Below, piece by piece: positions 15,298-22,770 of a DNA stretch of 24,872 nt. The translations under genes were made by a program, and so were the position numbers. Positions within the stretch are counted from its first letter, which is position 1, and every line of letters starts with the position of its first letter. Origin of the DNA: JAQBGV01 sp032128395 (GTDB lineage Bacteria > Planctomycetota > UBA8108 > UBA1146); the NCBI GenBank assembly GCA_032128395.1, contig JAQBGV010000121.1, forward strand, positions 1-24,872. Reading direction: 5' to 3'. The notes beneath the pieces are model-generated. The model saw only the letters and a program-made list of their open reading frames with translations. It searched no databases and was not told the DNA's origin.

Positions 15298-15959
15298 TGT
15301 TTCGCCTCCTCAGCCAGCGGTGATCTGGAGTACGTGTAGGTGGAGATCTCGACGGTCAATGCCTTGCGGGGGTTCCTTGCGAGATCCAAGTCATCCTGTC
15401 GGGCGCCCTTCTGGCCCCCGATCGGGCGGACCCCGAGGTTGTCGATCTGGAGGAATCGCGTGTGGTTCTCCACTCCATTGACGAAGCGGTGCAGCGCCTG
15501 GAACTCGCCCTCCATGTCGAAACGATACTTGTGCCGGACGAAGGTCTTCGGAACCTCGGCGGCCTTCTGCTGGCCACCCGGGACCGGTCGACGTCGCGCC
15601 CCGGCCTTCGACTCCTGCTTGACCTCCATCGGCTGCGCTTCGATGATCTCGAGCCCGACTTCCTTGCAGAGGCTCGAGATATCGTCGAGGAAGGCGTCCG
15701 GACTGATCTCGTCATCACGCGGCAGGATCTCCGTGTACTGATCGACGATCTCGGAGAGTTCACTCGCACGTCGCCGGAGCTGCGGAATTTGCGCAAGCTT
15801 CCCGTCGGCGGTCGCCTGCCTCGACTCGAGTGCGCTGAGTTCGGTCCTGATCTCGCCACGGTCTGAGAAGCTGACCCACGCGAAGCCAAGCTCGGACAGG
15901 ACCAAGACCCCCCCCACGGCGAGGATTGCGACCAGCTGCTGTTTCTCGGTGAGCTTCAT
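15294..15959 (-). CDS. pilO: Type IV pilus inner-membrane protein PilO-like (221 aa)
   Basis: Bitopic protein that pairs with PilN in the inner-membrane alignment complex. Residues 9-29 are the single transmembrane helix after a short basic cytosolic start. Residues 35-75 are a coiled coil. Residues 80-215 have the alternating helix/strand layout of the PilO periplasmic ferredoxin-like domain, including VDQYTEILPRDDEISPDAFL and the typical ALHRFVNGVENHTRFLQIDN segment. A Lys/Arg/Pro/Gln-rich insert lies about 113-135. The ATG at 15959 follows the pilN stop by one base and has GAGGAAGGGG upstream. It overlaps the next gene by 4 nt. Confidence 0.88.
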   Translation of the reverse strand: MKLTEKQQLVAILAVGGVLVLSELGFAWVSFSDRGEIRTELSALESRQATADGKLAQIPQLRRRASELSEIVDQYTEILPRDDEISPDAFLDDISSLCKEVGLEIIEAQPMEVKQESKAGARRRPVPGGQQKAAEVPKTFVRHKYRFDMEGEFQALHRFVNGVENHTRFLQIDNLGVRPIGGQKGARQDDLDLARNPRKALTVEISTYTYSRSPLAEEAKQ

Positions 15960-15960
15960 G

Positions 15961-16671
15961 CTACCCCTTCCTCGCCGCCGACGACCCGCCCGGGGGGCCA
16001 TCCGCCTTTGGCTTGTCGTAGAGCGGCTTGAGATCGATCTGGATCGTCGACTGCAGCCGATCCGGTTCTCCGTCCTTGCCCTCGACGCGCGTCCAGGCGT
16101 GGGGCGAGAATCCCAGGAAGTCTCCGAAGAAGTGATCCGGCAGGGCGCTGATGTCGATCATGTTCGCGAAAAGTCGCGAATCCTCGGAGAGGCTCGCACG
16201 AAAACGCGTGAAGCTCGAAGGATCGATTCCCTCCGAAAAACAGGTCAAGCTCAGCTGTCCGCCGCTCTGGCGCTTGTCGGCCTCCCAGCGGTACTCCCCT
16301 GGATCGAACGTGTCCATCGTGAGCTGGGTGATCCAGATGTCGGTCGGAGTGAGCGCGATCAGCTGGTCGAGCTTCGGCGCCCACAGGATTCGGCGGGTCT
16401 TGATCTGGATGATCGCCTTCTCGCGTTCTTTGTAGTACGCGATGTCTTCGTTGATGCGGTCCAACTCGCTCGCCTGGCTCTCGACCATGGTCACCTCCTG
16501 GCGACGATGCTCGAGGTTTCGCCGGACGTTCCCGGTGTCGATCCAGATCCAGAGCGACGCGATGCCGACCAGCATCACGGCGACGGCACTCCCGGCCAGT
16601 GTGTAGAACACCAGCTTCGGCAGGCTCGCCGCTCTTACGAGTTCCGGAGGCAACAGATTGATCTTGATCAC
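15961..16671 (-). CDS. pilN: Type IV pilus assembly protein PilN (236 aa)
   Basis: Residues 2-8 carry the conserved cytosolic IKINLLP motif that docks in PilM. Residues 20-44 form the transmembrane helix. Residues 48-90 are a coiled coil. The remainder is the periplasmic ferredoxin-like domain (WAPKLDQLIALTPTDIWITQL is typical at 97-117). A Pro/Gly/Lys-rich C-terminal tail follows. The start is a GTG at 16671, the only one that gives the canonical N-terminus; its ribosome binding site is weak. It lies 38 nt after pilM. Confidence 0.92.
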   Translation of the reverse strand: MIKINLLPPELVRAASLPKLVFYTLAGSAVAVMLVGIASLWIWIDTGNVRRNLEHRRQEVTMVESQASELDRINEDIAYYKEREKAIIQIKTRRILWAPKLDQLIALTPTDIWITQLTMDTFDPGEYRWEADKRQSGGQLSLTCFSEGIDPSSFTRFRASLSEDSRLFANMIDISALPDHFFGDFLGFSPHAWTRVEGKDGEPDRLQSTIQIDLKPLYDKPKADGPPGGSSAARKG

Positions 16672-16709
16672 GGTCGGTCGACCTTTCGTTCTCGCTCGTT
16701 CTCGGGGGC

Positions 16710-17744
16710 CTAGGTGAGGTCGTGGATCCGCGCGCCGAGGCCCACGGCGATCGGTAGCTGCGCGGCGTGCGTCCTGAGCGCCTCGACGTCGACGCGGTCA
16801 GCGAGCACCTCGATGTTCTCGAGGGGATCCCAGAAGTGGATTTCCCGCTCGAAGATGCGCTCGAACGCCTCGGTGAGTCCCTGTGCCATTGAGCTGCCCC
16901 CGGAGACGTAGATGTCGCCGACCTGTTGGTCGAATTGGTTCTCGAAGTAGTCGAACGAGAGGTGGATCTCGTTCGCGAGGTCATCGAGGATCGGGCTGAT
17001 CGCCCCCAGGACCTCGCCCTCGCGTCCCTGGGGATTGCGCTTCAGCTCCTCGGCCTCGGTCTCATCCATGTGGATCTCGCAAGCGATCGCTTCGGTGAGG
17101 TTGTTCCCCGCCATGTAGACCTCGCGAGAGAAGCACGAGATGGTGCCCTTGAGGATGTTGATGTTCGTCTTCGTGGCCCCGAGGTCGACGAGGGCGGTGA
17201 TCTTGTTCTCGTCCTCGAGTCGGGGGCTGTGAAGGTTCCGGAGCTCGAACGCGTTGCCGAGCGCGAATGCGTCGACATCGATCGCGACCGGAGTGAGTCC
17301 GAGATCCTGGATCAGGCTGACGTGCTCCTGAATCAGATCCTTCTTCACTGCGACGAGAAGGGACTTGAGCTCCTTCTCCCCCGAGGAGGTCTCGACTTCC
17401 TCGAGCCTCTGTCCGTCGATCGCGACCTCGTCGATTTCGAAGGGGATGTACTTGTCGGCCTCGAACTTGAGGGCCCCCCGGAGCTCCTCGTCCTCCATCA
17501 GCGGGAGGTTGAGGTACCGGACGATGACCGAACGCCCCGAGACCGAGGTCGCCACCCGGCGGGTGCGAATCCCGGCGTCAGCGAGCACCCGCTTGATGAC
17601 CTCTGGGAGGTCCTCGGAGTTGTGGATCCGTCCTGTGCCGAATCCGGTCACCTTCACGCTGTCACCGAAGTCGGTGAGCTCGACCGCCTTGACCTCGCTG
17701 GTCCCGATGTCGAGTCCTACGAGAGAGTTCCGTCTCTTGAACAT
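16710..17744 (-). CDS. pilM: Type IV pilus actin-like ATPase PilM (344 aa)
   Basis: Cytoplasmic FtsA/actin-like protein that binds the N-terminus of PilN and connects the motor ATPases to the alignment complex. Visible: phosphate-1 LVGLDIGTSEVKAVEL (8-23), the family-specific ALKFEADKYIPFEI (91-104), phosphate-2 ALVDLGATKTNINIL (184-198) and the adenosine-site VSGGSSMAQGLTEAF near 278-292. The length is typical. The ATG has GAGGGAG upstream. It is the first gene of pilM-N-O-P and lies about 220 nt after a good promoter. Confidence 0.95.
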   Translation of the reverse strand: MFKRRNSLVGLDIGTSEVKAVELTDFGDSVKVTGFGTGRIHNSEDLPEVIKRVLADAGIRTRRVATSVSGRSVIVRYLNLPLMEDEELRGALKFEADKYIPFEIDEVAIDGQRLEEVETSSGEKELKSLLVAVKKDLIQEHVSLIQDLGLTPVAIDVDAFALGNAFELRNLHSPRLEDENKITALVDLGATKTNINILKGTISCFSREVYMAGNNLTEAIACEIHMDETEAEELKRNPQGREGEVLGAISPILDDLANEIHLSFDYFENQFDQQVGDIYVSGGSSMAQGLTEAFERIFEREIHFWDPLENIEVLADRVDVEALRTHAAQLPIAVGLGARIHDLT

Positions 17745-18116
17745 GCTCCCTCAACTTCTCCGCGGTCCGCGGCTCGAGTCGCCACCCCGCGTCGGTTGCG
17801 AGGTCGATTCCATCGCGATCCCCAGATGCTCGGCGTCAGCCGGCACGGGGCCACCCCGTGGGGGGATCGCACTTCAAGTTCAGTCGACCAGGGAGGCCGG
17901 TCCGCAGAGTTGCGGCTCCGGATCCACCGGCGGGGACTCCGCCTTCGAGGGGGGCCCCTGCAAGTATAGGTACAGGGATTCCTCAGCGTCAAACCGGGCG
18001 GCGACTTGGGCCCGACTCTTGCCTGCTAGAACGGTCGGATAGTGCCCCTGATCGGTCCAGTTCTCGATTACGGGGCTGACTCAGGGTTCCGCCCGCAACG
18101 GATGAACCAAATCACA
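17745..18116. other. Promoter and long leader region between ptsI and pilM
   Basis: No coding region is supported in these 372 nt. Downstream of the ptsI stop a hairpin (18085-18089 with 18104-18108, with a small inner CCG/CGG stem) may end the ptsI message, but no T-run follows. The pilM promoter lies at 17963-17992. The leader of about 210 nt contains a perfect 7-bp, 3-nt-loop hairpin at 17844-17860. Confidence 0.5.
17963..17992 (-). promoter_or_regulatory. Sigma70-like promoter for pilM-N-O-P
   Basis: TTGACG (-35, 17987-17992) and TATACT (-10, 17963-17968), each 5 of 6 consensus, are spaced 18 nt apart on the minus strand. The expected start point is near 17956, giving a leader of about 210 nt before pilM. 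Confidence 0.7.
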
Positions 18117-19859
18117 TCAGAACCGCGACCCCACCTCTGGGAGGTGTTCCACCGCCCAGCGCTTGAGAGCGCGAGTGATGGCGAACCCGTCGCTCATGTC
18201 GAGGCAGCGTTCCGCGAGCTCCTGGGTCTCGTAGACCTTCACTGCGCGGATCACTTGCTTGACCTCGGGGATCAACTGCGGACTGACGCTGAGCCGGCGG
18301 AGTCCGAGCCCGAGAAGCAGCGGGAGGTAGAGTGGTTCCGAAGCCATCTCGCCGCAGACCGTGACATCGACCTCCCACTTTCTCCCTACTTCGAGGATTT
18401 GCACGAGGAGACGCAGCACTGCGGGATGGGCCGGGTCATAGAGATCTGCGACGTGTTCGTTTCCTCGATCGACCGCGAGGGTGTACTGCACCAGGTCGTT
18501 GGTTCCGACGCTCATGAAGTCCACGCGGGAGGCGAGGAGATCGGCGATCAGAGCTAGCGAGGGGACCTCTACCATCACCCCGATCGGGAGCTCCTCGTCG
18601 AATGCGAGCCCCTCACGGCGCAACTCCTCCTTGACCTGGTCGACCAGGACCAGGGCGCGATCGAGCTCGTGGATCGAGGAGATCATCGGGAACATCATCC
18701 GGACCGAACCGAGGGCCGAGGCGCGCAAGATCGCGCGCAACTGCTCGCGAAACACGTCGGGGCGGGTCAAGCACCAGCGAATCGACCGACAACCGAGGAA
18801 CGGGTTGTCCTCGATCAGTGCGGATCCGTCCTCGACCGCCTTGTCCCCCCCCAAGTCGAGAGTGCGGATCGTCAGCGGTCGACCCCCGAGCTCTTGAAGA
18901 ACCATCCGGTAGTTCTGAAAGTGCAGCTCTTCGCCGTTGCGGGGGGCCTGGAAGTAGATGAATTCCGTCCTGAAGAGCCCGATCCCCACCGCTCCCAGCT
19001 CGACCGAGGTATGGACCTCCTGGGGGAGCTCGATGTTGGCCTGGATCTCGATCGGATGGCCGTCGATCGACTCGGCAGGAAGGCGGGTCTGACGGCGCAG
19101 GCGACGCGCGACGCGTCGGGTGTCCGCTTCCTTCTGCCGGTACTCCGCGAGCGACCGTTCGTCGGGGTCGATCAGCACCACCCCGCGGAACCCATCGATG
19201 ATCACGAGGTCGCCCCCGATGGCTGTGGTCGAGATGTCCTCGATCCCCACTACGGCAGGAATTCCGAGAGCGCGCGCCATGATTGCGGTGTGAGAAGTTT
19301 TTCCTCCCACATCGGTCGCGAACCCGTGGATCCAGCGGGTGTCCAGCTTCGCGGTCTGGGCCGGGGTCAGGTTGTGGGCGATGAGCACCACTTCTTGTTC
19401 GAGGGTGTTGATCGTCTCCATCCGCTTGCCGAGAAGAGTGCTCAGGATCAGCTTCTCGACGTCGTAGAGGTCGTGCACCCGCTCGGAGAGGATCGGCGAG
19501 TTCATCGCCTGAAACTTCTTGATGTAGCGATTCAGGACGCGGGAGACGGCGTGCTCGGCTGTGTATTGTTTGTCTCTGATCCCCTCGATGATCTCATTCT
19601 TCAGGACCGGGTCAGCGACGAGGTCCTTGTGTATCTCTAGGATCTGGGTGTGGATCTCGATCTTCGCATCGAGTCGACGAATCTCAGCGGCGAGGCTCTT
19701 CTGCGCATCACGAACCGCCTGCTCGAATCGCTCGATCTCGGCCTCGACGTCCTTCTCCTCGACGAATCGTTGCGGGATCCGCAACTCCTCGGTGTCGAGG
19801 ACAAAGGCTTGCCGGATCGCGATCCCCGGGGAGACCGGGATCCCCTTCTTGAGTTCCAT
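18117..19859 (-). CDS. ptsI: PTS Enzyme I, phosphoenolpyruvate-protein phosphotransferase (580 aa)
   Basis: Takes phosphate from PEP and passes it to HPr. Visible: N-terminal GIPVSPGIAI (6-15), HPr-binding helices (about 30-150), phosphohistidine domain GGKTSHTAIMARALGIPAVVG with His190, then the TIM-barrel PEP-binding domain: GLFRTEFIY (294-302), RTLDLGGDK (332-340), PMISS (391-395), SVGTNDLVQYTLAVDRGN (450-467) and the catalytic Cys502 in VCGEMAS. All key residues are present and the length is typical. No GAF domain precedes it, so it is not a PtsP type. It lies 123 nt after ptsH. No EII permease genes are in the window, so whether it serves sugar transport or regulation cannot be told. Confidence 0.97.
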   Translation of the reverse strand: MELKKGIPVSPGIAIRQAFVLDTEELRIPQRFVEEKDVEAEIERFEQAVRDAQKSLAAEIRRLDAKIEIHTQILEIHKDLVADPVLKNEIIEGIRDKQYTAEHAVSRVLNRYIKKFQAMNSPILSERVHDLYDVEKLILSTLLGKRMETINTLEQEVVLIAHNLTPAQTAKLDTRWIHGFATDVGGKTSHTAIMARALGIPAVVGIEDISTTAIGGDLVIIDGFRGVVLIDPDERSLAEYRQKEADTRRVARRLRRQTRLPAESIDGHPIEIQANIELPQEVHTSVELGAVGIGLFRTEFIYFQAPRNGEELHFQNYRMVLQELGGRPLTIRTLDLGGDKAVEDGSALIEDNPFLGCRSIRWCLTRPDVFREQLRAILRASALGSVRMMFPMISSIHELDRALVLVDQVKEELRREGLAFDEELPIGVMVEVPSLALIADLLASRVDFMSVGTNDLVQYTLAVDRGNEHVADLYDPAHPAVLRLLVQILEVGRKWEVDVTVCGEMASEPLYLPLLLGLGLRRLSVSPQLIPEVKQVIRAVKVYETQELAERCLDMSDGFAITRALKRWAVEHLPEVGSRF

Positions 19860-19982
19860 GCTTCCCCCCGCACCTCATCTGCCCGCTGAGAATGTCACTC
19901 CGTCCGAGGACTGCCGTGCGACCGGGCGAGTTGGCTGAACACGGAGTCTCTCTCCCTCGGTTCGGAAGCACTCAACGGACTC

Positions 19983-20255
19983 TCAGGATCCTCCGAAGTC
20001 GGAGCGCACCAACTTGACGAGTGCGGCCATCGCTTCTTCGGCGTCCGAACCGTCGACACGAACCACGATGCTCCCCCCTGGGCCCACGCCGAGAGAGAGC
20101 ACCGCGATGATGCTCTTCCCATCGACCTCGGGGCCATCCGGGAGGCCCACCTTCACGTTCGAGTCATACCGCTGCGCGAGGCGCACGAACTCCGTCGATG
20201 GCCTCGCGTGCAGTCCAGTCTTGTGGGTGATCTCGAGAGTCTCGACGAGTTCCAC
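19983..20255 (-). CDS. ptsH: Phosphocarrier protein HPr (90 aa)
   Basis: Accepts phosphate from Enzyme I on His16 (KTGLHARPS, 12-20) and donates it to EIIA-type partners. The region around Ser48 (DGKSIIAVLSLGV, 45-57) matches the site phosphorylated by HPr kinase in other bacteria, so dual regulation is possible; no hprK is in the window. The start is a GTG at 20255, one base after the yvcK stop (TGACGTG). The position next to yvcK recalls the Bacillus yvcK-crh arrangement, but the intact His16 makes this a true HPr, not Crh. Confidence 0.96.
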   Translation of the reverse strand: MELVETLEITHKTGLHARPSTEFVRLAQRYDSNVKVGLPDGPEVDGKSIIAVLSLGVGPGGSIVVRVDGSDAEEAMAALVKLVRSDFGGS

Positions 20256-20256
20256 G

Positions 20257-21240
20257 TCAGGCCGTTCTCCGACGCGGCTTCTCCAAGAACTGCTCGGCTA
20301 TCACCCGAGCCAGCTCCCTGGGCTTGTGTCGGGCGGTGATTTCGTCGCGGTCGAGCAGATCTTCTTCGATCACCCGGATTCCACGATCTCGGAGACGCTC
20401 CGCTCCGAGGACCGGTCGGCATCCTTGTTCCGAATAGCGCGAGAGGAGTTCGGGGGGAAACTCGCCGGAGTGCGCGACCACCCCTGTGATGAAGGGACTC
20501 CCTGCGTGACGCTCGAGGGCATCGAGATGCGAGGCCAGGTCGAGGTCGTTCGTCTCCCCCTGCTGCGTCATCACGTTGGCGATGTAGACCTTCTCCCCGG
20601 AATTCTCGAGGACTCTTCTCCGGATCCCACCGACGAGGAGGCTCGGAATCACGCTGGTGAAGAGGCTCCCCGGTCCGAAGATCAGCAAGTCCGCGTTCTC
20701 GATCGCCCGCGCGACATCGTCCGCCGGCTCGGCGATCCGGGGTCGCATTTCAAGGCTCTCGATCGCCTTCCCGGAGGCGGAGATCTCCACTTCTCCGGTC
20801 GATTTCGTCCCGTCCGGATGTGTCGCGATCAACGAGACCTTTCGCCCGGTCGCTGGAAGCACTCGTCCCCGGACTCGGAGGAGGCGGTTCAGCTCGCGAA
20901 TCGCCGCATCGAAGCTCCCGGTGACGCGGGTCAGCGCGGTGATCAGAAGGTTTCCGAAACTATGCCCTTCGAGAACCGACTCCTCGAAGCGGTAGTCGAG
21001 GAGCCGAGTCAGGATCGGTTCGCCGTCGGAGAGAGCGACGAGGCAGTTCCGGATATCACCGGGGGGAACCATGTCGAATTCCTTACGGAGTCTCCCGGAT
21101 GAGCCGCCGTTATCGGTGACGGCGACGACCGCGGTCACCGAGTCGACCCGCTCGCGCAAGCCGGTGAGTAGGCAGGACATCCCGGTGCCGCCCCCGAAGG
21201 CGACCACCGCACGCTGCGCGCCAGATTCTGAACCTGCCAT
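20257..21240 (-). CDS. yvcK: YvcK/CofD-like family protein (gluconeogenesis factor) (327 aa)
   Basis: Rossmann-type nucleotide-sugar-binding protein; in Bacillus, Listeria and mycobacteria it controls growth on gluconeogenic carbon and cell-wall precursor supply. Visible: AVVAFGGGTGMS (11-22), VTDNGGSSGRLRKEF (41-55), PPGDIRNCLVAL (59-70), HSFGNLLITAL (about 91-101) and FGPGSLFTSVIPSLLV near 187-202, all typical of the family and distinct from CofD. The ATG at 21240 is preferred over an upstream in-frame start that would add 48 Ser/Arg-rich residues overlapping hpf. It lies 43 nt after hpf. The HPr and Enzyme I neighbours suggest a joint role in carbon and envelope control. Confidence 0.93.
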   Translation of the reverse strand: MAGSESGAQRAVVAFGGGTGMSCLLTGLRERVDSVTAVVAVTDNGGSSGRLRKEFDMVPPGDIRNCLVALSDGEPILTRLLDYRFEESVLEGHSFGNLLITALTRVTGSFDAAIRELNRLLRVRGRVLPATGRKVSLIATHPDGTKSTGEVEISASGKAIESLEMRPRIAEPADDVARAIENADLLIFGPGSLFTSVIPSLLVGGIRRRVLENSGEKVYIANVMTQQGETNDLDLASHLDALERHAGSPFITGVVAHSGEFPPELLSRYSEQGCRPVLGAERLRDRGIRVIEEDLLDRDEITARHKPRELARVIAEQFLEKPRRRTA

Positions 21241-21283
21241 CCCATCCCCCTGGCCCCCCGGCAGCACCGGGATGCCGCTTCGG

Positions 21284-21673
21284 CTAGTCTTCCGGGAATT
21301 CGGTGCGCTCGACGACGTCCTGGTAGGACTCGAGCGACTCTTTCTCTCCGGACTCCGGTTCGACCACCTCGGCTTCACCACCACGGTGATCCCGAATCTT
21401 GTCCTTGTGCCGGCGAATTCTCTTCTCCGCCTTGTCGATCATCGCGTCGATCGCTGCGTTCATCTTCTGCGCTTCCGCGTGCACGACGATCGTCTCGCTC
21501 CCGGCGACGGTGATCACCGCTTCGGCTCGCTGCGACGGGCCCTGACCGTCGAGAGTGATCTCGATCTTTCCCAGGCCATCGAAGAAGCGGGTCAGCTTCT
21601 CGCCCTTCTCCTCCGCATAACGCTTCATCCCGTCCGTCACGCTGTGGTGTCTCGCCGTGATCAGGATCCCCAA
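21284..21673 (-). CDS. hpf: Ribosome hibernation promoting factor, short form with acidic tail (129 aa)
   Basis: S30AE-family protein that binds the 30S decoding centre in stationary phase and inactivates ribosomes. Residues 1-97 match the family: GILITARHHSVTDGMKRYAE, EEKGEKLTRFFDGL, and the central EAQKMNAAIDAMIDKAEKRI helix with basic RRHKDKIRDH. Residues 98-129 are an acidic Glu/Asp/Ser tail; the C-terminal dimerisation domain of long HPF is absent. The TTG at 21673 is chosen over an ATG at 21736 because AAGGAGG lies four bases ahead and the family N-terminus begins exactly there; the longer form would add 21 unrelated residues. It is the first gene of hpf-yvcK-ptsH-ptsI. Confidence 0.9.
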   Translation of the reverse strand: MGILITARHHSVTDGMKRYAEEKGEKLTRFFDGLGKIEITLDGQGPSQRAEAVITVAGSETIVVHAEAQKMNAAIDAMIDKAEKRIRRHKDKIRDHRGGEAEVVEPESGEKESLESYQDVVERTEFPED

Positions 21674-21677
21674 TCTG

Positions 21678-21684
21678 CCTCCTT
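21678..21684 (-). promoter_or_regulatory. Ribosome binding site that fixes the TTG start of hpf
   Basis: AAGGAGG on the minus strand, followed by CAGA and the TTG start codon. It lies inside the reading frame of the longer ATG-started alternative, which argues for the shorter protein. Confidence 0.7.
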
Positions 21685-21827
21685 CGTGGCCGCTCTCGTG
21701 GCCGTTCCCGAACGCGAGGACATCGTGCACGGACACTGCGCACTGGGACGCGGCCAGGATCGGTCGCTCTGCCTTGCATCAACCTCCCGGTCTCGATCCG
21801 ATCCGTCGCTGGATCCGAACTCTCGTC

Positions 21828-21847
21828 GGGTAGCCACGGGTAGCCAC
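21828..21847. repeat. Tandem 10-bp repeat in the hpf leader
   Basis: GGGTAGCCAC occurs twice in direct succession. It lies about 15-35 nt downstream of the predicted transcription start of hpf. Confidence 0.8.
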
Positions 21848-21868
21848 AACCTCCACGGATGCCATTCC

Positions 21869-21897
21869 TTGATAGCACAGCGAGGGGGGGCTGTCCA
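21869..21897 (-). promoter_or_regulatory. Sigma70-like promoter for hpf-yvcK-ptsH-ptsI
   Basis: TGGACA (-35, 21892-21897) and TATCAA (-10, 21869-21874) spaced 17 nt on the minus strand, with a TGC extended -10 element just ahead of the -10. The -10 hexamer matches only 4 of 6, so the call is moderate. Confidence 0.5.
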
Positions 21898-21923
21898 TCG
21901 ACCCGCGGGAGACCCATTGTGTA

Positions 21924-21948
21924 CAACTTCGTTCTGCAGAAAGAGTTG
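21924..21948. promoter_or_regulatory. 25-bp imperfect palindrome upstream of the hpf promoter
   Basis: CAACT (21924-21928) and AGTTG (21944-21948) flank a TTCTGCAGAA palindrome (21932-21941). It is centred about 40 bp upstream of the -35 box and about 50 bp after the truA stop. No T-run follows, so an operator is as likely as a terminator. Confidence 0.4.
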
Positions 21949-21984
21949 CAGAGGCCACCCCGAATGGCAGATCCCGTCGATGCG

Positions 21985-22770
21985 TCAGCGCCGCAGAGCG
22001 AGGTCATCGATCGTACAAGGGGGTTCGCCGGGGTAGACGATCTCTACGAGATGCAACCCGTGAGGTGGAGCGGTCGGCCCGGCGCGCCGCCGATCCCTAT
22101 CCGCGAGAATCACCTCAACCTTTCGTACCGGAAACTCTGAGCGCCCCACCTCCATCAGAGTTCCGACGATATTGCGGACCATGCGGTAGAGAAATCCGTC
22201 CCCGATGACCTGGACCCAGATCTCTGAACCTGCACGCCTGAGCTCGAGTGCGCGGATCGTCCGCACCGAACTCTCCGGCTCTCCTTTCGACCGATTCTGG
22301 AAGGCGGCGAAGTCGTGCTTCCCCACGAGCGAGTGCGCGGCCGAGACCATCGCATCGAAGTCGAGCGGTGCCGCAACCCACAAGATCCTCCGTCTCCCGA
22401 GAACCGGAGCCCGCGGTGCGTTCCAGATCCGGTAGAGGTACCGTTTCTCCACCGCATCGTGGCGCGGATGAAATCCTTCGGGAGCGAACTCGCAGTGGAC
22501 GATCCCAACATCGGAAGGCGTGAGTGCCTCGAGTGCGCGGCCGAATTCCACCGGTTCGAGTCGCGTCTCGACTTCGATCAGGATCCGCTGCGCGAGGGCA
22601 TGCACGCCGGTGTCGGTGCGGGATGCTCCTTCCACGACTACCTCGGAGCTCTGAGTCACCTGCTCGATCGCGCTGCGGAGAACTCCCCCAACGGTGCGCA
22701 CTCCGGGGCTCCGAGCGAATCCGCGAAAATCGGTCCCGTCGTACTCGATCTGAAGACGGAACTTGGTCAC
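21985..22770 (-). CDS. truA: tRNA pseudouridine(38-40) synthase TruA (261 aa)
   Basis: Converts uridines 38-40 of the tRNA anticodon stem to pseudouridine. Visible: FRLQIEYDGTDFRGFA (4-19), the catalytic Asp53 in ASRTDTGVHALAQ (49-61), the FHPRHDAVEKRYLYRIWN block and FAAFQNRSKG-E-SSVRTI followed by FLYRMVRNIVGTLMEVG, all in family order. The start is a GTG at 22770 overlapping the asd stop as GTGA; the family N-terminus begins here. An open frame extends 90 codons further upstream, but it is out-of-frame sequence of asd and Arg/Pro-rich. Confidence 0.96.
   Translation of the reverse strand: MTKFRLQIEYDGTDFRGFARSPGVRTVGGVLRSAIEQVTQSSEVVVEGASRTDTGVHALAQRILIEVETRLEPVEFGRALEALTPSDVGIVHCEFAPEGFHPRHDAVEKRYLYRIWNAPRAPVLGRRRILWVAAPLDFDAMVSAAHSLVGKHDFAAFQNRSKGEPESSVRTIRALELRRAGSEIWVQVIGDGFLYRMVRNIVGTLMEVGRSEFPVRKVEVILADRDRRRAGPTAPPHGLHLVEIVYPGEPPCTIDDLALRR

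Larger units (their letters stand above)
21674..21984. other. Control region between truA and hpf
   Basis: No gene is supported in these 311 nt. From the truA end: a 25-bp imperfect palindrome (21924-21948), a CCCGCGGG palindrome (21903-21910), the promoter at 21869-21897, a tandem 10-bp repeat (21828-21847) and the hpf leader of about 190 nt. Confidence 0.5.

Noticed and set aside
19860..19982. A gene or strong terminator in the ptsH-ptsI gap
   Set aside because: No start with a good ribosome binding site and no stem followed by T residues; the gap is most simply an untranslated spacer within one operon.
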